From: Paraflavitalea soli
Lineage (GTDB): Bacteria; Bacteroidota; Bacteroidia; Chitinophagales; Chitinophagaceae
Assembly (NCBI RefSeq): GCF_003555545.1
Contig: NZ_CP032157.1
Location: 4,220,546 to 4,284,545, forward strand
DNA length: 64,000 nt
Reading direction: 5' to 3'
Shown here: piece by piece, positions 56,401 to 64,000 of the stretch
Position numbering within the stretch: position 1 is the first letter of the stretch
Layout of the letters: every line of letters starts with the position of its first letter
Translations under genes and position numbers: made by a program
The notes under the pieces: model-generated
The model's input: only the letters and a program-made list of their open reading frames with translations
Told to the model about the DNA's origin: nothing
Database searches by the model: none

Positions 56401-57731
56401 CACCGGTAATGTTCAAACTGCCCCGACCTTTTGTTGAATTTATTGATCCCTCCCCCAAAAGTGGCCACCCATACCTGCTGGCGGTTGTCTTCGAGGATAC
56501 TGGTGACCATATTGCTGCTCAGCGAATGCGGATTAGCAGCATTATGCCGGAAGTGTTCGAACTGATTTGTTTTCCGGTTCCAGATGCTCATACCCCCGCC
56601 ATCCGTACCGATATACAAGTTGCCGCCCCCATCTTCAAAAAAGCAGGCAGCAAAATTGTTGACCAGGCTATTGGAATTGAGCGGATCATGCGCGATCGTC
56701 CGGAACTGGCTGATCTGCGGATCGATGATATTCAATCCTCCTTTCAGCGTGCCCATCCAATGCCTCGATTCATTGTCGTGGTAAATGACCGTAACAGACT
56801 CACTGGAAAGCGAGCGGCTGTCTTCTCCCGGTAAAATATAGGTAAGTTGTCCCGTAGCCGGATTGAGGATGTTGACCCCGGCCCCCTCCGTACCGATCCA
56901 TAGATTTCTTTCTTTATCAAAAGATAGCGAAGCAATATTGTTGGAGGAAAGTTTCCCTTGCTCCGCACTGTACGTTTTTACATATCCCATGCCCGTTATC
57001 GAAAATTGGTGCAGCCCATTGGCGCTGCCTACCCAAAGATGGTCTTCGCTATCCGATACAAACGTGTTCGCAAATTTGATGGCGCTGCTCACCAGTTCTA
57101 CTTGTTGTGTCCCATAATTATACCGGCATAGTCCCGCGCCCGATACAAACAGCCACACCCGTTGCTGCTGATCGATCTCTACATCCACACCATATTCAAC
57201 CCCCTGTATCGTTCCCCCTTTCACCGGAATTTGGATCGCCGTATTGGCGCCGGCCCGTTGTACCATCAGCCCCCTCCCATTCGTGGCAATAAATACATTG
57301 CCCTTATCGTCCGAAGCAACCTGGTTTACATTGGCCGTGATCTTTTGCCGTGTTTTGGAACCATATGGGAAGAAAAAGGCAGGTGAGAAATTGGAAGTGA
57401 GATCATTGTAAATACTCAGGCCCTGGCCCGTACCCACCCACAGCTTCTTTTGCTGGTCCTGGTGGATGGAATAGATATAATTGTGTGGAAGCGAAAGGGA
57501 ATCATTTTGCTTGTTGCGGAACACCTTAAACTCATAACCATCATAGCGGTTGAGCCCATCAAAAGTGCCGAACCAGATAAAGCCGTCCCGGTCCTGGTAA
57601 ATGCAGCGTATCGAGTTGTTAGACAGCCCTTTCTCTACCCCCAGCCGTATAATTCTTGGATGATCAGCTCCTACAACTAACTGAAACAAAAGGACACAAA
57701 AAATGGAAGCAACGAATTTCCGCATGTTCAT
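53493..57731 (-). CDS. Hybrid two-component sensor-regulator (HTCS) of the polysaccharide utilization locus
   Basis: A 1412-residue single-protein sensor. A signal peptide (1-21) is followed by two periplasmic Reg_prop propellers (~30-650, repeats such as LWIGTEGAGVN, VWVATFGGGIN) and a Y_Y_Y domain (~690-770). One membrane helix (~779-800) leads to a long charged coiled coil (~803-875). HisKA has H885 (NISHEFRTPL); the ATPase has N998/N1002 and D1030 (DSGPGI); REC has D1148-D1149, phospho-acceptor D1191 and K1243; an AraC DNA-binding domain ends the protein (~1295-1395). HTCSs bind an oligosaccharide in the periplasm and activate the adjacent SusCD operon. Confidence 0.96.
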   Translation of the reverse strand: MNMRKFVASIFCVLLFQLVVGADHPRIIRLGVEKGLSNNSIRCIYQDRDGFIWFGTFDGLNRYDGYEFKVFRNKQNDSLSLPHNYIYSIHQDQQKKLWVGTGQGLSIYNDLTSNFSPAFFFPYGSKTRQKITANVNQVASDDKGNVFIATNGRGLMVQRAGANTAIQIPVKGGTIQGVEYGVDVEIDQQQRVWLFVSGAGLCRYNYGTQQVELVSSAIKFANTFVSDSEDHLWVGSANGLHQFSITGMGYVKTYSAEQGKLSSNNIASLSFDKERNLWIGTEGAGVNILNPATGQLTYILPGEDSRSLSSESVTVIYHDNESRHWMGTLKGGLNIIDPQISQFRTIAHDPLNSNSLVNNFAACFFEDGGGNLYIGTDGGGMSIWNRKTNQFEHFRHNAANPHSLSSNMVTSILEDNRQQVWVATFGGGINKFNKRSGQFEHYRCVNDSTGIENRNVWKLCMDHENTLWATSFGSGKLYRYDEKANRFEVFGQVLYDLISILEDRNGVLWAGNSHQLIRIDRQNKKHQYFEIGKPVRAIYEDKQGNCWLGTEGGGIVLFDRAGGKVIARYGDADGLCNNSVLNISENGRGDLWLSTFNGLSCFNATQKKFTNYYQSDGLPSNQFIYSAALRLRSGELVFGSINGFVLFDPGNIAPRNFMPPVLITGLRVNNRLVSDEDGYINGISDHHISSLHIPYNKAVVSVDFAALEYSSPGKIRYGYFLDGWDKDWNYTSKIRTANYTNLREGSYTLYIKSTNAAGVWNTRQTIIQITVLPPWYRTWWAFLLYACIGIGVLYLYLTYKARQTRLEYQVQIARLNGDNERAEREKSEALLGLEKAERQRSETELELAKAEKEKGEAELEAQRVINEKERELNHKKEAFFTNISHEFRTPLTLVLNPIKDLIKNKEGGTNTADLRLIYQNAGRMLRLVDQLLLFQKADSELDRLKISKIDLTALTKEVYNSFTQVAKAKKIEYQLFLDDEEELVIYADREKLEVIFYNLLSNAFKYTPNEGKVWFHVTVEEGCVRIEIRDSGPGIPRHAREKLFERFYQANTAKAGFGIGLFLVKHFVQAHKGVIDYTTEAGVGTAFFVQLPLGVEHLAGQEIVEERVESNAIIEELPEATAGEEDDEELQQAHTPLTTESRSILVVDDNAEIRQYIRQLFKGQFSVYEAQSGEEALTMAHQYQPDIIISDVVMQEMTGIELCQRIKGDSALGHIPVILVTGNASTEARLRGVEGGADDYISKPFEKDLLIARVAALLRSRNNLQKYFYNEITFQHNPYKISTDYKEFLDNCIGIVEAHLDDDQFSIVTLARELGMSYSKMNKKIKAVSGQPANAFVRFIRLRKAAELFINTNYNISETAFMVGISDIKHFRKHFTSLFGMKPSAYIEKYRRYMGKQYQLNEKVVKRDEPAR

Positions 57732-57770
57732 TAAAAAATAGCATTCTACAGCCCGGGATCACTATCCTGT

Positions 57771-57778
57771 CAAATGTA
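57771..57778 (-). promoter_or_regulatory. TAcaTTTG -7 box for the hybrid sensor
   Basis: The minus strand reads TACATTTG, 39 bp upstream of the ATG at 57731, giving a leader of about 35 nt. Confidence 0.5.
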
Positions 57779-57827
57779 CAGTTAATCCCATTACGCCATC
57801 CCCTAAAGAAGGGCCTATTTTTTAATG

Positions 57828-59141
57828 TTATACTATCGCATTCAATATCAATACCCCAGCAAGACCGATAATGGAAATCACCGTTTCCATCACCGTCCAC
57901 GATTTCAGTGTTTGGGGCAAAGACAACTGAAAGAACTCCTTAAACATCCAAAAACCAGAGTCATTAATATGAGAACCAAACACACTACCTGCTCCTACTG
58001 CCAGCACCATCAGTTCCGGCGATACATTACCCGCCGCTAGTAAAGGCGCCACCACACCCGCCGCCGTAATGCCCGCCACCGTGGCCGAGCCGATCATCAC
58101 CCGCAGGAAGGCCGTCACCACCCAGGCAAATAACAAAGGCGGCATATCCCACTTGCTGCTGAAGGTGGCAATATAAGTACCCGTTCCGCTGTCCACCAGC
58201 ACCTGCTTAAAAACTCCGCCCGAAGTAATGATCAGCAAGATCATAGCAATGCCGGCGATGGAATCCGTCAGCAGCTGCATCATCTGTGTCATCGTCTTAC
58301 CAGCCGTCTTTCCCAATTCAAAGATCGCCAGCAGTACAGTGATCAGCAAAGCAATGACAGGGTCGCCTATAAATAATAAGATCGATTGTAATACATTTCC
58401 TTTCTCCAGAAAATGACCAGCCGCCACCGCCAGCGCGATCAACAGCACCGGCATCAGCGCAAACAATAAACTGGAAGCCACCGAAGGAAGTATTTTGCTG
58501 TTGCCCGCAACTGCTGTTAAGGCCTCGTCCTGTGCCTTCGTTGTTGTATGTTGCAGCAGCCTGCCCAGCAAAGGCCCCGCTACGATCACCGCCGGGATCG
58601 CCAATATAATTCCATACATCAGCACCAGGCCCATATTCGCATGAAAGGCTTTTACCAGCACCACAGGCCCCGGATGCGGAGGAAGAAAACAATGCGTGGT
58701 GCTTAACGAAGCAGCCATGGGGATCACGATATACAACAAGGGCAATCCCGTTTTCCGCGTCAGCGCCACCACCAGCGGCACCAGTATCACAAACCCCGCA
58801 TTATAATAAAGCGGAATGCCCATTAAGAAACCCGTCAGCAATACCGCCCATTGAATATGCTTCGGCCCAAAAGCCCTGATCAGCGTGGAGGTGATCTGTT
58901 CTGTAGCCCCCGTCACTTCCAGTATCTTGCCCAGGAAGGCGCCGAGACAAATGATCAACGCCAACCCTCCCAGCGTACTGCCTACTCCTTTTTCGATAGA
59001 GGCCAATAACTGGTCAGGCTGCATCCCCAGAAATAGACCAGCCAGTATAGCTACGATCAGTAAGGAAATAAACGGACTTACTTTCTTCGCAGAAAGGAAT
59101 ATCTGTAGCGCAATGGCAAGCAGAATAACCAGTATCGTCAT
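57828..59141 (-). CDS. GntP-family gluconate/aldonate:H+ symporter
   Basis: A 437-residue permease with about 12 membrane helices. GVGSTLGGLALIICLGAFLGKILEVTGATEQI, GIPLYYNAGFVILVPLV and AASLSTTHCFLPPHPGPVV are the GntP/GntT signature segments. It imports gluconate or related hexonates/pentonates. Its ATG is 3 bp after the FAH-family gene, so the two form one transcript. Substrate among aldonates cannot be fixed from sequence. Confidence 0.93.
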   Translation of the reverse strand: MTILVILLAIALQIFLSAKKVSPFISLLIVAILAGLFLGMQPDQLLASIEKGVGSTLGGLALIICLGAFLGKILEVTGATEQITSTLIRAFGPKHIQWAVLLTGFLMGIPLYYNAGFVILVPLVVALTRKTGLPLLYIVIPMAASLSTTHCFLPPHPGPVVLVKAFHANMGLVLMYGIILAIPAVIVAGPLLGRLLQHTTTKAQDEALTAVAGNSKILPSVASSLLFALMPVLLIALAVAAGHFLEKGNVLQSILLFIGDPVIALLITVLLAIFELGKTAGKTMTQMMQLLTDSIAGIAMILLIITSGGVFKQVLVDSGTGTYIATFSSKWDMPPLLFAWVVTAFLRVMIGSATVAGITAAGVVAPLLAAGNVSPELMVLAVGAGSVFGSHINDSGFWMFKEFFQLSLPQTLKSWTVMETVISIIGLAGVLILNAIV

Positions 59142-59144
59142 GCG

Positions 59145-59972
59145 TTATTGTACCGTGTTTACGAGCGTTCCGATAGGAAAAATGGTAATGGCGATTTCGT
59201 CGCCGCTTAGCAAAGTAAAATTACTGCCCGGCACAATCCCTGTTCCCGTCATGATCAGACAGCCATCAGGGAAACTGCATTCCCTGAATACGAAAGATAC
59301 CAATTCTTCCGGCGTTCTTTTCAATTGGCTGATCAAAACATCTCCCTCATAAGCCTTAGCGCCTTTACGGCTAATGACCAGGTTGATATTCGTATCCTTA
59401 TTAAGCGGTTCATTCGTAACATAGATACAAGGCCCCAGTGCCGCACACCCATCATAGGTTTTTGCCTGCGGCAGGTAGAGCGGATTCTCCCCTTCAATAC
59501 TGCGGCTGCTCATATCATTGCCGATCGTATAGCCGACTATCTTACCAGAAGTAGTCACCACCAAAGTCAGTTCAGGCTCCGGCACATCCCAGTCACTGTC
59601 CTTGCGAATGCGCACCAGCCCGCCATGACCAACGATACGATGATACGTAGATTTAAAAAACACCTCCGGCCTCGTTGCTTCATATACTTTAGCATAGAAA
59701 TCAGCGCCGCCGCCAGCTTTACTTTCTTCCTGCCGGCCAATCTTACTGCGCAGGTACGTAACCCCACAGGCCCACAATTCCTGGTGCCTGCTCATAGGTG
59801 CCAGCACATCCTTGATCAAACTGCTATCTCCTTTCGGCAATGTCTCCGCAAGTTTACTTAGCTTATCAAACAGCTCATCATCATTCACCAGCTTCTCCCA
59901 GGGCTCATGGACTGCATAATAATGGCCATTCTTTTCAATAACTGCTCCTTCTTTGGTGTTATATAGTTTCAT
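59145..59972 (-). CDS. FAH-family hydrolase/dehydratase, probably 2-keto-3-deoxy-sugar-acid dehydratase
   Basis: A 275-residue protein. The FAH-fold core has [28 protein letters not shown] (the acidic metal ligands), [36 protein letters not shown] and [18 protein letters not shown]. This arrangement is that of the 2-keto-3-deoxy-pentonate dehydratases (XylX/KdaD type) in the fumarylacetoacetase superfamily. It would convert the product of the neighbouring IlvD enzyme to alpha-ketoglutarate semialdehyde. Hydrolase alternatives exist; the gene context decides in favour. Confidence 0.85.
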   Translation of the reverse strand: MKLYNTKEGAVIEKNGHYYAVHEPWEKLVNDDELFDKLSKLAETLPKGDSSLIKDVLAPMSRHQELWACGVTYLRSKIGRQEESKAGGGADFYAKVYEATRPEVFFKSTYHRIVGHGGLVRIRKDSDWDVPEPELTLVVTTSGKIVGYTIGNDMSSRSIEGENPLYLPQAKTYDGCAALGPCIYVTNEPLNKDTNINLVISRKGAKAYEGDVLISQLKRTPEELVSFVFRECSFPDGCLIMTGTGIVPGSNFTLLSGDEIAITIFPIGTLVNTVQ

Positions 59973-59992
59973 ATGGTGTTAAATCTTTTTTG

Positions 59993-60075
59993 TGTCAAAG
60001 GGTTTTCTGCCCCTTTAGGGGCTACAGCTTTGTAGAGAGAAACGTATCAAAGGGTTTTGTGCGCTGTAGGCGCAC
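59993..60075. repeat. Twin CAAAGGGTTTT units, each with a small hairpin
   Basis: A 17-bp unit containing TCAAAGGGTTTT occurs at 59993-60009 and 60045-60061. Hairpins GCCCC-TTTA-GGGGC (60009-60022) and GTGCGC-TGTAG-GCGCAC (60059-60075) follow each. A CGTTGCC-type array then occupies 60095-60120. This lies in the FAH-IlvD gap. Confidence 0.5.
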
Positions 60076-60121
60076 TCCTCTGGACGTCGCCCCCTCGTTG
60101 CCTTTATGCCTCGTTGCCTCC

Positions 60122-61846
60122 CTAATGCGAATCCCTCGTCACCGTCGATCCCGAACTACCCTGTAAAAAATCCAGGTCTGCCCCTTTATCAGCTCCCAAT
60201 ACATGTTTAATATAAAGGCTCACATACCCCCGGCTGGCCGCTGGCGTAGGCGCCACCCAAGCGGCCCTTCGTGCAGACAACGCTTCCTCACTCACATCCA
60301 GGTGCAACCGGCGCTCCTCCACATCAAGTTCGATCATGTCCCCGTTTTGCACCAGCGCAAGCGTACCGCCAATAGCGCTTTCCGGCGACACATGCAGTAC
60401 CACCGTACCATACGCTGTGCCACTCATTCTGCCATCCGAAATACGCACCATATCCGTAACTCCTTTTTGCAATAGCTTTTTAGGAAGCGCCATATTGCCC
60501 ACTTCTGCCATACCGGGATAACCAACCGGCCCCACGTATTTCAATACCATCACACAGCTTTCATCAATGTCCAGGTCCGGGCTGTCGATCCGCGCATGAT
60601 AATCTTCAATGCTTTCAAACACCACCGCCCTGCCCCGGTGTTTCATCAGCGCAGGCGTGGCAGCCGATGGCTTCATCACCGCCCCGTTCAAAGCCAGGTT
60701 GCCTTTCAGCACCACACAACCCGCTTCCGGCATAAATGGACTGGCCAAAGTACCGATCACCTGTTCATTATAGCAGCTACAGTTCTCCCGCACATTCTCA
60801 TGGTGGTTCTTACCTGTAACCGTTACCACTTTTTTATGCAGGTGATCCTTCAGCTCGTTCAAGATCACCGGCAGTCCGCCCGCATAATAAAAGTCTTCCA
60901 TCAAATATTTACCCGAGGGCATCAGGTTCAACAGCATGGGGATCTTGCTACCGATCGTATCAAAATCTTCAAGCGCCAGTGGTACACCCATCCTGCCTGC
61001 GATCGCCAACAAATGGATAATGAAATTGCTGGAACCGCCTACTGCTGCATTCACCACGATCGCATTCTCAAAGGCCTCCCGCGTAAGTATCTTATCAATC
61101 GTCAGGTTCTCTCTTACCATCTCCACGATCCGCCGGCCACTAAGTTGCGCCATTTGCTTTTTCCGGCTATCCGCCGCAGGTATAGCTGCAGCACCAGGCA
61201 AAGTGAGGCCCAGCGATTCCACCATACAGGCCATTGTGCTTGCCGTACCCATCGTCATACAATGCCCGATACTCCGGCTCATACAACTCTCCGCAAATTC
61301 ACAGTCTTCGGCCGTCATTTTTCCCGTTTTCATGTCCTCATCAAACTTCCACACATGCGTACCCGAACCAATTTCCTGTCCCTTGTATTTTCCATTCAGC
61401 ATCGGACCACCGGGCACTACGATCGTTGGCAGGCCCACACTGGCAGCCCCCATCACCGTAGAAGGTGTTGTTTTATCACATCCTGTTAACAGTACGACCC
61501 CGTCTATCGGGTTGCCCCGGATGCTTTCTTCCGTGTCCATACTCGCCAGGTTGCGAAACAACATCGCCGTTGGTTTCAGCAGCGTCTCTCCCAGGCTCAT
61601 CACCGGAAATTCCAACGGAAAACCACCCGCTTCCAACACTCCCCGCTTTACCATTTCTGCATGTTCCCGGAAATGCGCATTACACGGTGTCAGTTCACTG
61701 AACGTATTGCAAATGCCGATCACCGGTCTGCCATCAAACAGGTCATTGGGCATACCCTGGTTCTTCATCCAGCTCCTGTAAATAATGCCGTCTTTGTCTT
61801 TCCTGCCAAACCAATCGTGGCTCCTCAGTTTTTGCTGGTCACTCAT
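60122..61846 (-). CDS. IlvD/Edd-family sugar-acid dehydratase, L-arabinonate dehydratase-like
   Basis: A 574-residue protein from Met13 (61846). SHDWFGRKDKDGIIYRSWMKNQGMPNDLFDG and ICNTFSELTPCNAHF are the pattern of L-arabinonate/D-xylonate dehydratases. Cys55, Cys123 (TGCDKTTPS) and Cys196 (IGHCMTMGTAS) have the spacing of the three [2Fe-2S] ligands known from the rhizobial L-arabinonate enzyme. It dehydrates an aldonate to a 2-keto-3-deoxy acid. It is followed by the FAH and GntP genes. Specificity within the family remains uncertain. Confidence 0.92.
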   Translation of the reverse strand: MSDQQKLRSHDWFGRKDKDGIIYRSWMKNQGMPNDLFDGRPVIGICNTFSELTPCNAHFREHAEMVKRGVLEAGGFPLEFPVMSLGETLLKPTAMLFRNLASMDTEESIRGNPIDGVVLLTGCDKTTPSTVMGAASVGLPTIVVPGGPMLNGKYKGQEIGSGTHVWKFDEDMKTGKMTAEDCEFAESCMSRSIGHCMTMGTASTMACMVESLGLTLPGAAAIPAADSRKKQMAQLSGRRIVEMVRENLTIDKILTREAFENAIVVNAAVGGSSNFIIHLLAIAGRMGVPLALEDFDTIGSKIPMLLNLMPSGKYLMEDFYYAGGLPVILNELKDHLHKKVVTVTGKNHHENVRENCSCYNEQVIGTLASPFMPEAGCVVLKGNLALNGAVMKPSAATPALMKHRGRAVVFESIEDYHARIDSPDLDIDESCVMVLKYVGPVGYPGMAEVGNMALPKKLLQKGVTDMVRISDGRMSGTAYGTVVLHVSPESAIGGTLALVQNGDMIELDVEERRLHLDVSEEALSARRAAWVAPTPAASRGYVSLYIKHVLGADKGADLDFLQGSSGSTVTRDSH

Positions 61847-61895
61847 ATTCGTACGTTTATTCTTTTCACTCCATCTCCCCACCTTCCCATCTCAC

Positions 61896-61948
61896 CAACT
61901 TCTCAACTTTTCAACCTATCAACCTTCCAACCTATCAACTTCTCAACA
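61896..61948. repeat. CAAC-rich tandem array
   Basis: Seven- and eight-base units of the TCAACTT/TCAACCT kind, at least six copies, upstream of the IlvD start. Low complexity, not coding. Confidence 0.6.
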
Positions 61949-61956
61949 TCCGCCCC

Positions 61957-62017
61957 CTGTATTCTGTATTATTCTGTATTCTATATTCTGTATTCTGTAT
62001 CCTGTATTCTGTATTCT
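61957..62017. repeat. CTGTATT heptamer tandem array
   Basis: About eight 7-bp units of CTGTATT with variants CTATATT and CTGTATC and one extra ATT. It touches the SusD stop region at 62021. Confidence 0.8.
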
Positions 62018-62020
62018 TCC

Positions 62021-63562
62021 TCACGGCTTATCCCACCACACCCTTGTACTCAGCTTATCCGGCCCCTGGTTCGTGATCGCTTTATTCAGATTCTCCGTAT
62101 TCACACTCAACTCCGAAGTAGGATAGGTAAGCCGCCTGATAAAAGTACCGTTGGGCACATCCGGATTATTAGGCTGCCCGTATGGATTGGGCGTCAGCGC
62201 CGGGAAGCCGCTCCTTCTAAAATTAGCGAAAGCTTCCGGACCATTCAAAAATGAAGCGATCCAGTATTGCGTATTGATCTGCTGCAGTTCACTGCCCGCC
62301 ACAAGCGGATTGGCAGCTACATACGTATCGCGGGCCGCAGCGCTCACCGCCGAATTAGGATCGTACACCACCATCTGATCCATATGCGCACGGATCCCCT
62401 CCGCAAAATATTGCTCCGCCGTACCCGTGGTCACCCATCCTTTCAACCGGGCTTCCGCCAGCAGCAGGTTCGTCTGTGCAGCAGTGACCAGAAATACCGG
62501 CGAAGAGATCTTCACTATCCTGCGGCGGTCCACCTGGCTGTAACCATAAAAACTGGGCAGGCCATCCGCGGTGGCCGAAGCACCGATCGTGCCATTGTCT
62601 TTCCCGATCGGCATACCAATTTGTTTCGTAGGGTCAGTAGAGCCCACCGCCACCGTTTGCTCCGCACCGCTCGTGGCGCCCACATACCGGATAGCAATGG
62701 CCTGCAGACGTGGATCATTGGTATTTTTCAGCTGGTCTACAAACGGCTTGGTGAGGTAGAAATTAGCAGCCTCAGGACCGTTAAGCGTACCACCGATAGG
62801 CTGCGTGAAATTCGCATCGTGACGGATATAGGCATTGTCCGCATTGGAAGTAATAACTCCCCCGGCCACAGCTGCCTGTACAGCACTTTGCGCTTTAGCA
62901 GCATCTACCTTAATAAGCCGCATACCCGCGCGCAGCAACAATGAATAGGCAAATTTCTTCCACTTGGCCACATCCCCTGCATACAACAGATCACCCGTTT
63001 CAATAATGCCCGCCGGGTTCAGCGCCGCAGCTGCATCCGTTAACTCCTGGATGATCTTGGGGTAGATATCCTGCTGACGGTCGTATTTTGGAAAGAGTAC
63101 ATGACCTGTCATACCTGCCCCGCCTTCCGTATACGGTATATCACCAAATTCATCCGTGAGGATCATAAATACATACGACTGATAAATACGCGCCATCTGG
63201 TACATATTGCTCCTGGCTGTATTTTCCTTGGCACGTGCCAGCGCGTCACTCGTATTCTTGATCACACTTTGGTAGTAGGCTGTCCACAAGGGCTGCGTGG
63301 TCACATCCCGGCTGTCCTGGTTGAAATTGGCCCCCGCCAGCACACCGCCGTTGGGCGTTACCATTTGCTGTACAATACCCACGTCAAACACCAGCGACTT
63401 TACAGGAAATGAAGTATTGATGATGCCCTGGTTCAACAACAACGCCGGGTCCAGCCCCGTGGGATTTGTTTTATTCACGTTCAGGTCCGACAGCCCCTTT
63501 TCACAGGACACTGCCACCGCCATGAATAAAAAGAGTAAACTATAATGAAGTATCTTTTTCAT
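62021..63562 (-). CDS. SusD-like lipoprotein (SusD-like_2 type)
   Basis: A 513-residue protein from the ATG at 63562, with lipobox AVSC (Cys20). LNVNKTNPTGLDPALLLNQG, FGDIPYTEGG and LLAEARLKGWVTTGTAEQYFAEGIRAHMD are typical of the SusD-like_2 group, as in the 38.7-kb copy. It lies on the same strand as the partial SusC to its right and the dehydratase to its left, so it may belong to the same transport/catabolic unit. Confidence 0.93.
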   Translation of the reverse strand: MKKILHYSLLFLFMAVAVSCEKGLSDLNVNKTNPTGLDPALLLNQGIINTSFPVKSLVFDVGIVQQMVTPNGGVLAGANFNQDSRDVTTQPLWTAYYQSVIKNTSDALARAKENTARSNMYQMARIYQSYVFMILTDEFGDIPYTEGGAGMTGHVLFPKYDRQQDIYPKIIQELTDAAAALNPAGIIETGDLLYAGDVAKWKKFAYSLLLRAGMRLIKVDAAKAQSAVQAAVAGGVITSNADNAYIRHDANFTQPIGGTLNGPEAANFYLTKPFVDQLKNTNDPRLQAIAIRYVGATSGAEQTVAVGSTDPTKQIGMPIGKDNGTIGASATADGLPSFYGYSQVDRRRIVKISSPVFLVTAAQTNLLLAEARLKGWVTTGTAEQYFAEGIRAHMDQMVVYDPNSAVSAAARDTYVAANPLVAGSELQQINTQYWIASFLNGPEAFANFRRSGFPALTPNPYGQPNNPDVPNGTFIRRLTYPTSELSVNTENLNKAITNQGPDKLSTRVWWDKP

Positions 63563-63650
63563 AATCGAAATTGTTAGAATGAATGTTTTTGAATGCATCT
63601 GTCACCCTCTCCTCAGGCAGCCTATCGCCCTTTCACTTTGCCTTTCTTAC

Positions 63651-63684
63651 TCGTTGCCTTTATGCCTTGTTGCCTCGTTGCCCT
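63651..63684. repeat. CGTTGCC/TTTATGCC tandem repeat
   Basis: TCGTTGCC, TTTATGCC, TTGTTGCC and TCGTTGCC units follow one another in the SusC-SusD gap. The same units occur at 60095-60120. Confidence 0.6.
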
Positions 63685-64000
63685 TTAAAACTTAATATTC
63701 AAATTCAACCCCAGGCTCCGCGTAGTAGGCAGACCGGGCGATTCCAATCCAACCTGGTTATCCGAACCAAAACCAAATGTTTCAGGATCGATATTGTCCA
63801 CCCACTTCTTCAACACCAATACATTGTTGGCCACAAAATCAAGCTTCAAACCTTTGATAGGCCATTTGGCTGGAACGTGTTTCGTAAAGTCATAACCGAT
63901 CGATAACTGCCGCAACTTCCAGTAACCACCATTATACACCACCGGTTCCACAATCTGCTGCGTGCGCAGGTGCTCCCAATAAGTTTGTACAGCCGCCACC
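63685..64000 (-). CDS. SusC/RagA-family transporter, C-terminal fragment (cut by window edge)
   Basis: About 105 residues of the barrel end: YWEHLRTQQIVEPVVYNGGYWKLRQLSIGYDF, GLKLDFVANNVLVLKKWVDNIDPETFGFGSDNQ and the terminal SLGLNLNIKF. This is the standard C-terminus of SusC proteins. It pairs with the SusD-like gene 122 bp downstream. The N-terminal part lies beyond the window. Confidence 0.9.
   Translation of the reverse strand, partial: VAAVQTYWEHLRTQQIVEPVVYNGGYWKLRQLSIGYDFTKHVPAKWPIKGLKLDFVANNVLVLKKWVDNIDPETFGFGSDNQVGLESPGLPTTRSLGLNLNIKF

Noticed and set aside
61896-62017. Small coding region upstream of the dehydratase
   Set aside because: Low-complexity heptamer repeats with no start or consistent frame.

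Overview
The window is a chromosomal segment of a Bacteroidota bacterium, most likely family Chitinophagaceae (Chitinophaga/Niastella-like). The evidence is three SusC/SusD outer-membrane pairs (one cut by the right edge), a one-protein hybrid two-component regulator, GxxC-type lipoproteins, almost no Shine-Dalgarno sequences, and repeated use of the Bacteroidota -7 box TAnnTTTG upstream of start codons. No rRNA, tRNA, CRISPR array, transposase or phage gene was seen.

Left part (0-23 kb) is accessory and housekeeping. It holds the tail of a glutamyl-Q tRNA synthetase-like protein; a ModE-N-type regulator followed by a di-haem peroxidase and a small molybdopterin-domain protein; an NlpE/META lipoprotein; exonuclease III with a DUF1801 partner; a divergent HxlR regulator/azoreductase pair; AraC regulators; DoxX; an alpha/beta hydrolase; a frameshifted SnoaL-like pseudogene; an ECF sigma factor of the TPR-tailed (ECF42-like) type with its YciI-domain partner; a FucP-type sugar permease converging on a serine beta-lactamase-like hydrolase; an SDR plus AraC; a Tat-exported Gfo/Idh/MocA oxidoreductase; a bacilliredoxin-like YtxJ; and a double-spondin lipoprotein divergent from an OmpR/HK two-component system.

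Middle part (22-35 kb) is a long run of leftward genes: membrane proteins, a second beta-lactamase-like hydrolase, a methyltransferase/VanZ pair, a winged-helix regulator with a membrane partner, an NmrA-AraC pair and a DoxX-like protein. After these come a rightward MFS efflux pump, lipoproteins and small membrane proteins. Two near-identical 17-bp dyads (26138-26154 and 27202-27218) probably tie the winged-helix gene to the membrane/hydrolase genes as one regulon.

Right part (34.7-64 kb) is dedicated to nutrient acquisition. A TetR gene is divergent from a SusC-SusD-phosphodiesterase operon, with a perfect 26-bp palindrome between them. A strong bidirectional terminator separates this from a leftward polysaccharide utilization locus read as SusC, SusD, double GH43, GH2 and GH16, headed by a 1412-residue hybrid two-component sensor. 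Upstream of the sensor, on the same strand, lie an IlvD/Edd sugar-acid dehydratase, an FAH-family dehydratase-like protein and a GntP symporter, then a further SusD and partial SusC. Together this suggests capture and debranching of a galactose/arabinose-containing glycan, coupled to uptake and non-phosphorylative breakdown of an aldonic acid. The substrate is inferred, not shown.

Scattered between genes is a composite repeat made of 7-bp tandem units (TGCCGAC/TTGCCGA) next to a conserved core containing TTCGATAGCGGATTTCTC and TTCGAAATGACA (four loci). Separate heptamer arrays lie near the right end.
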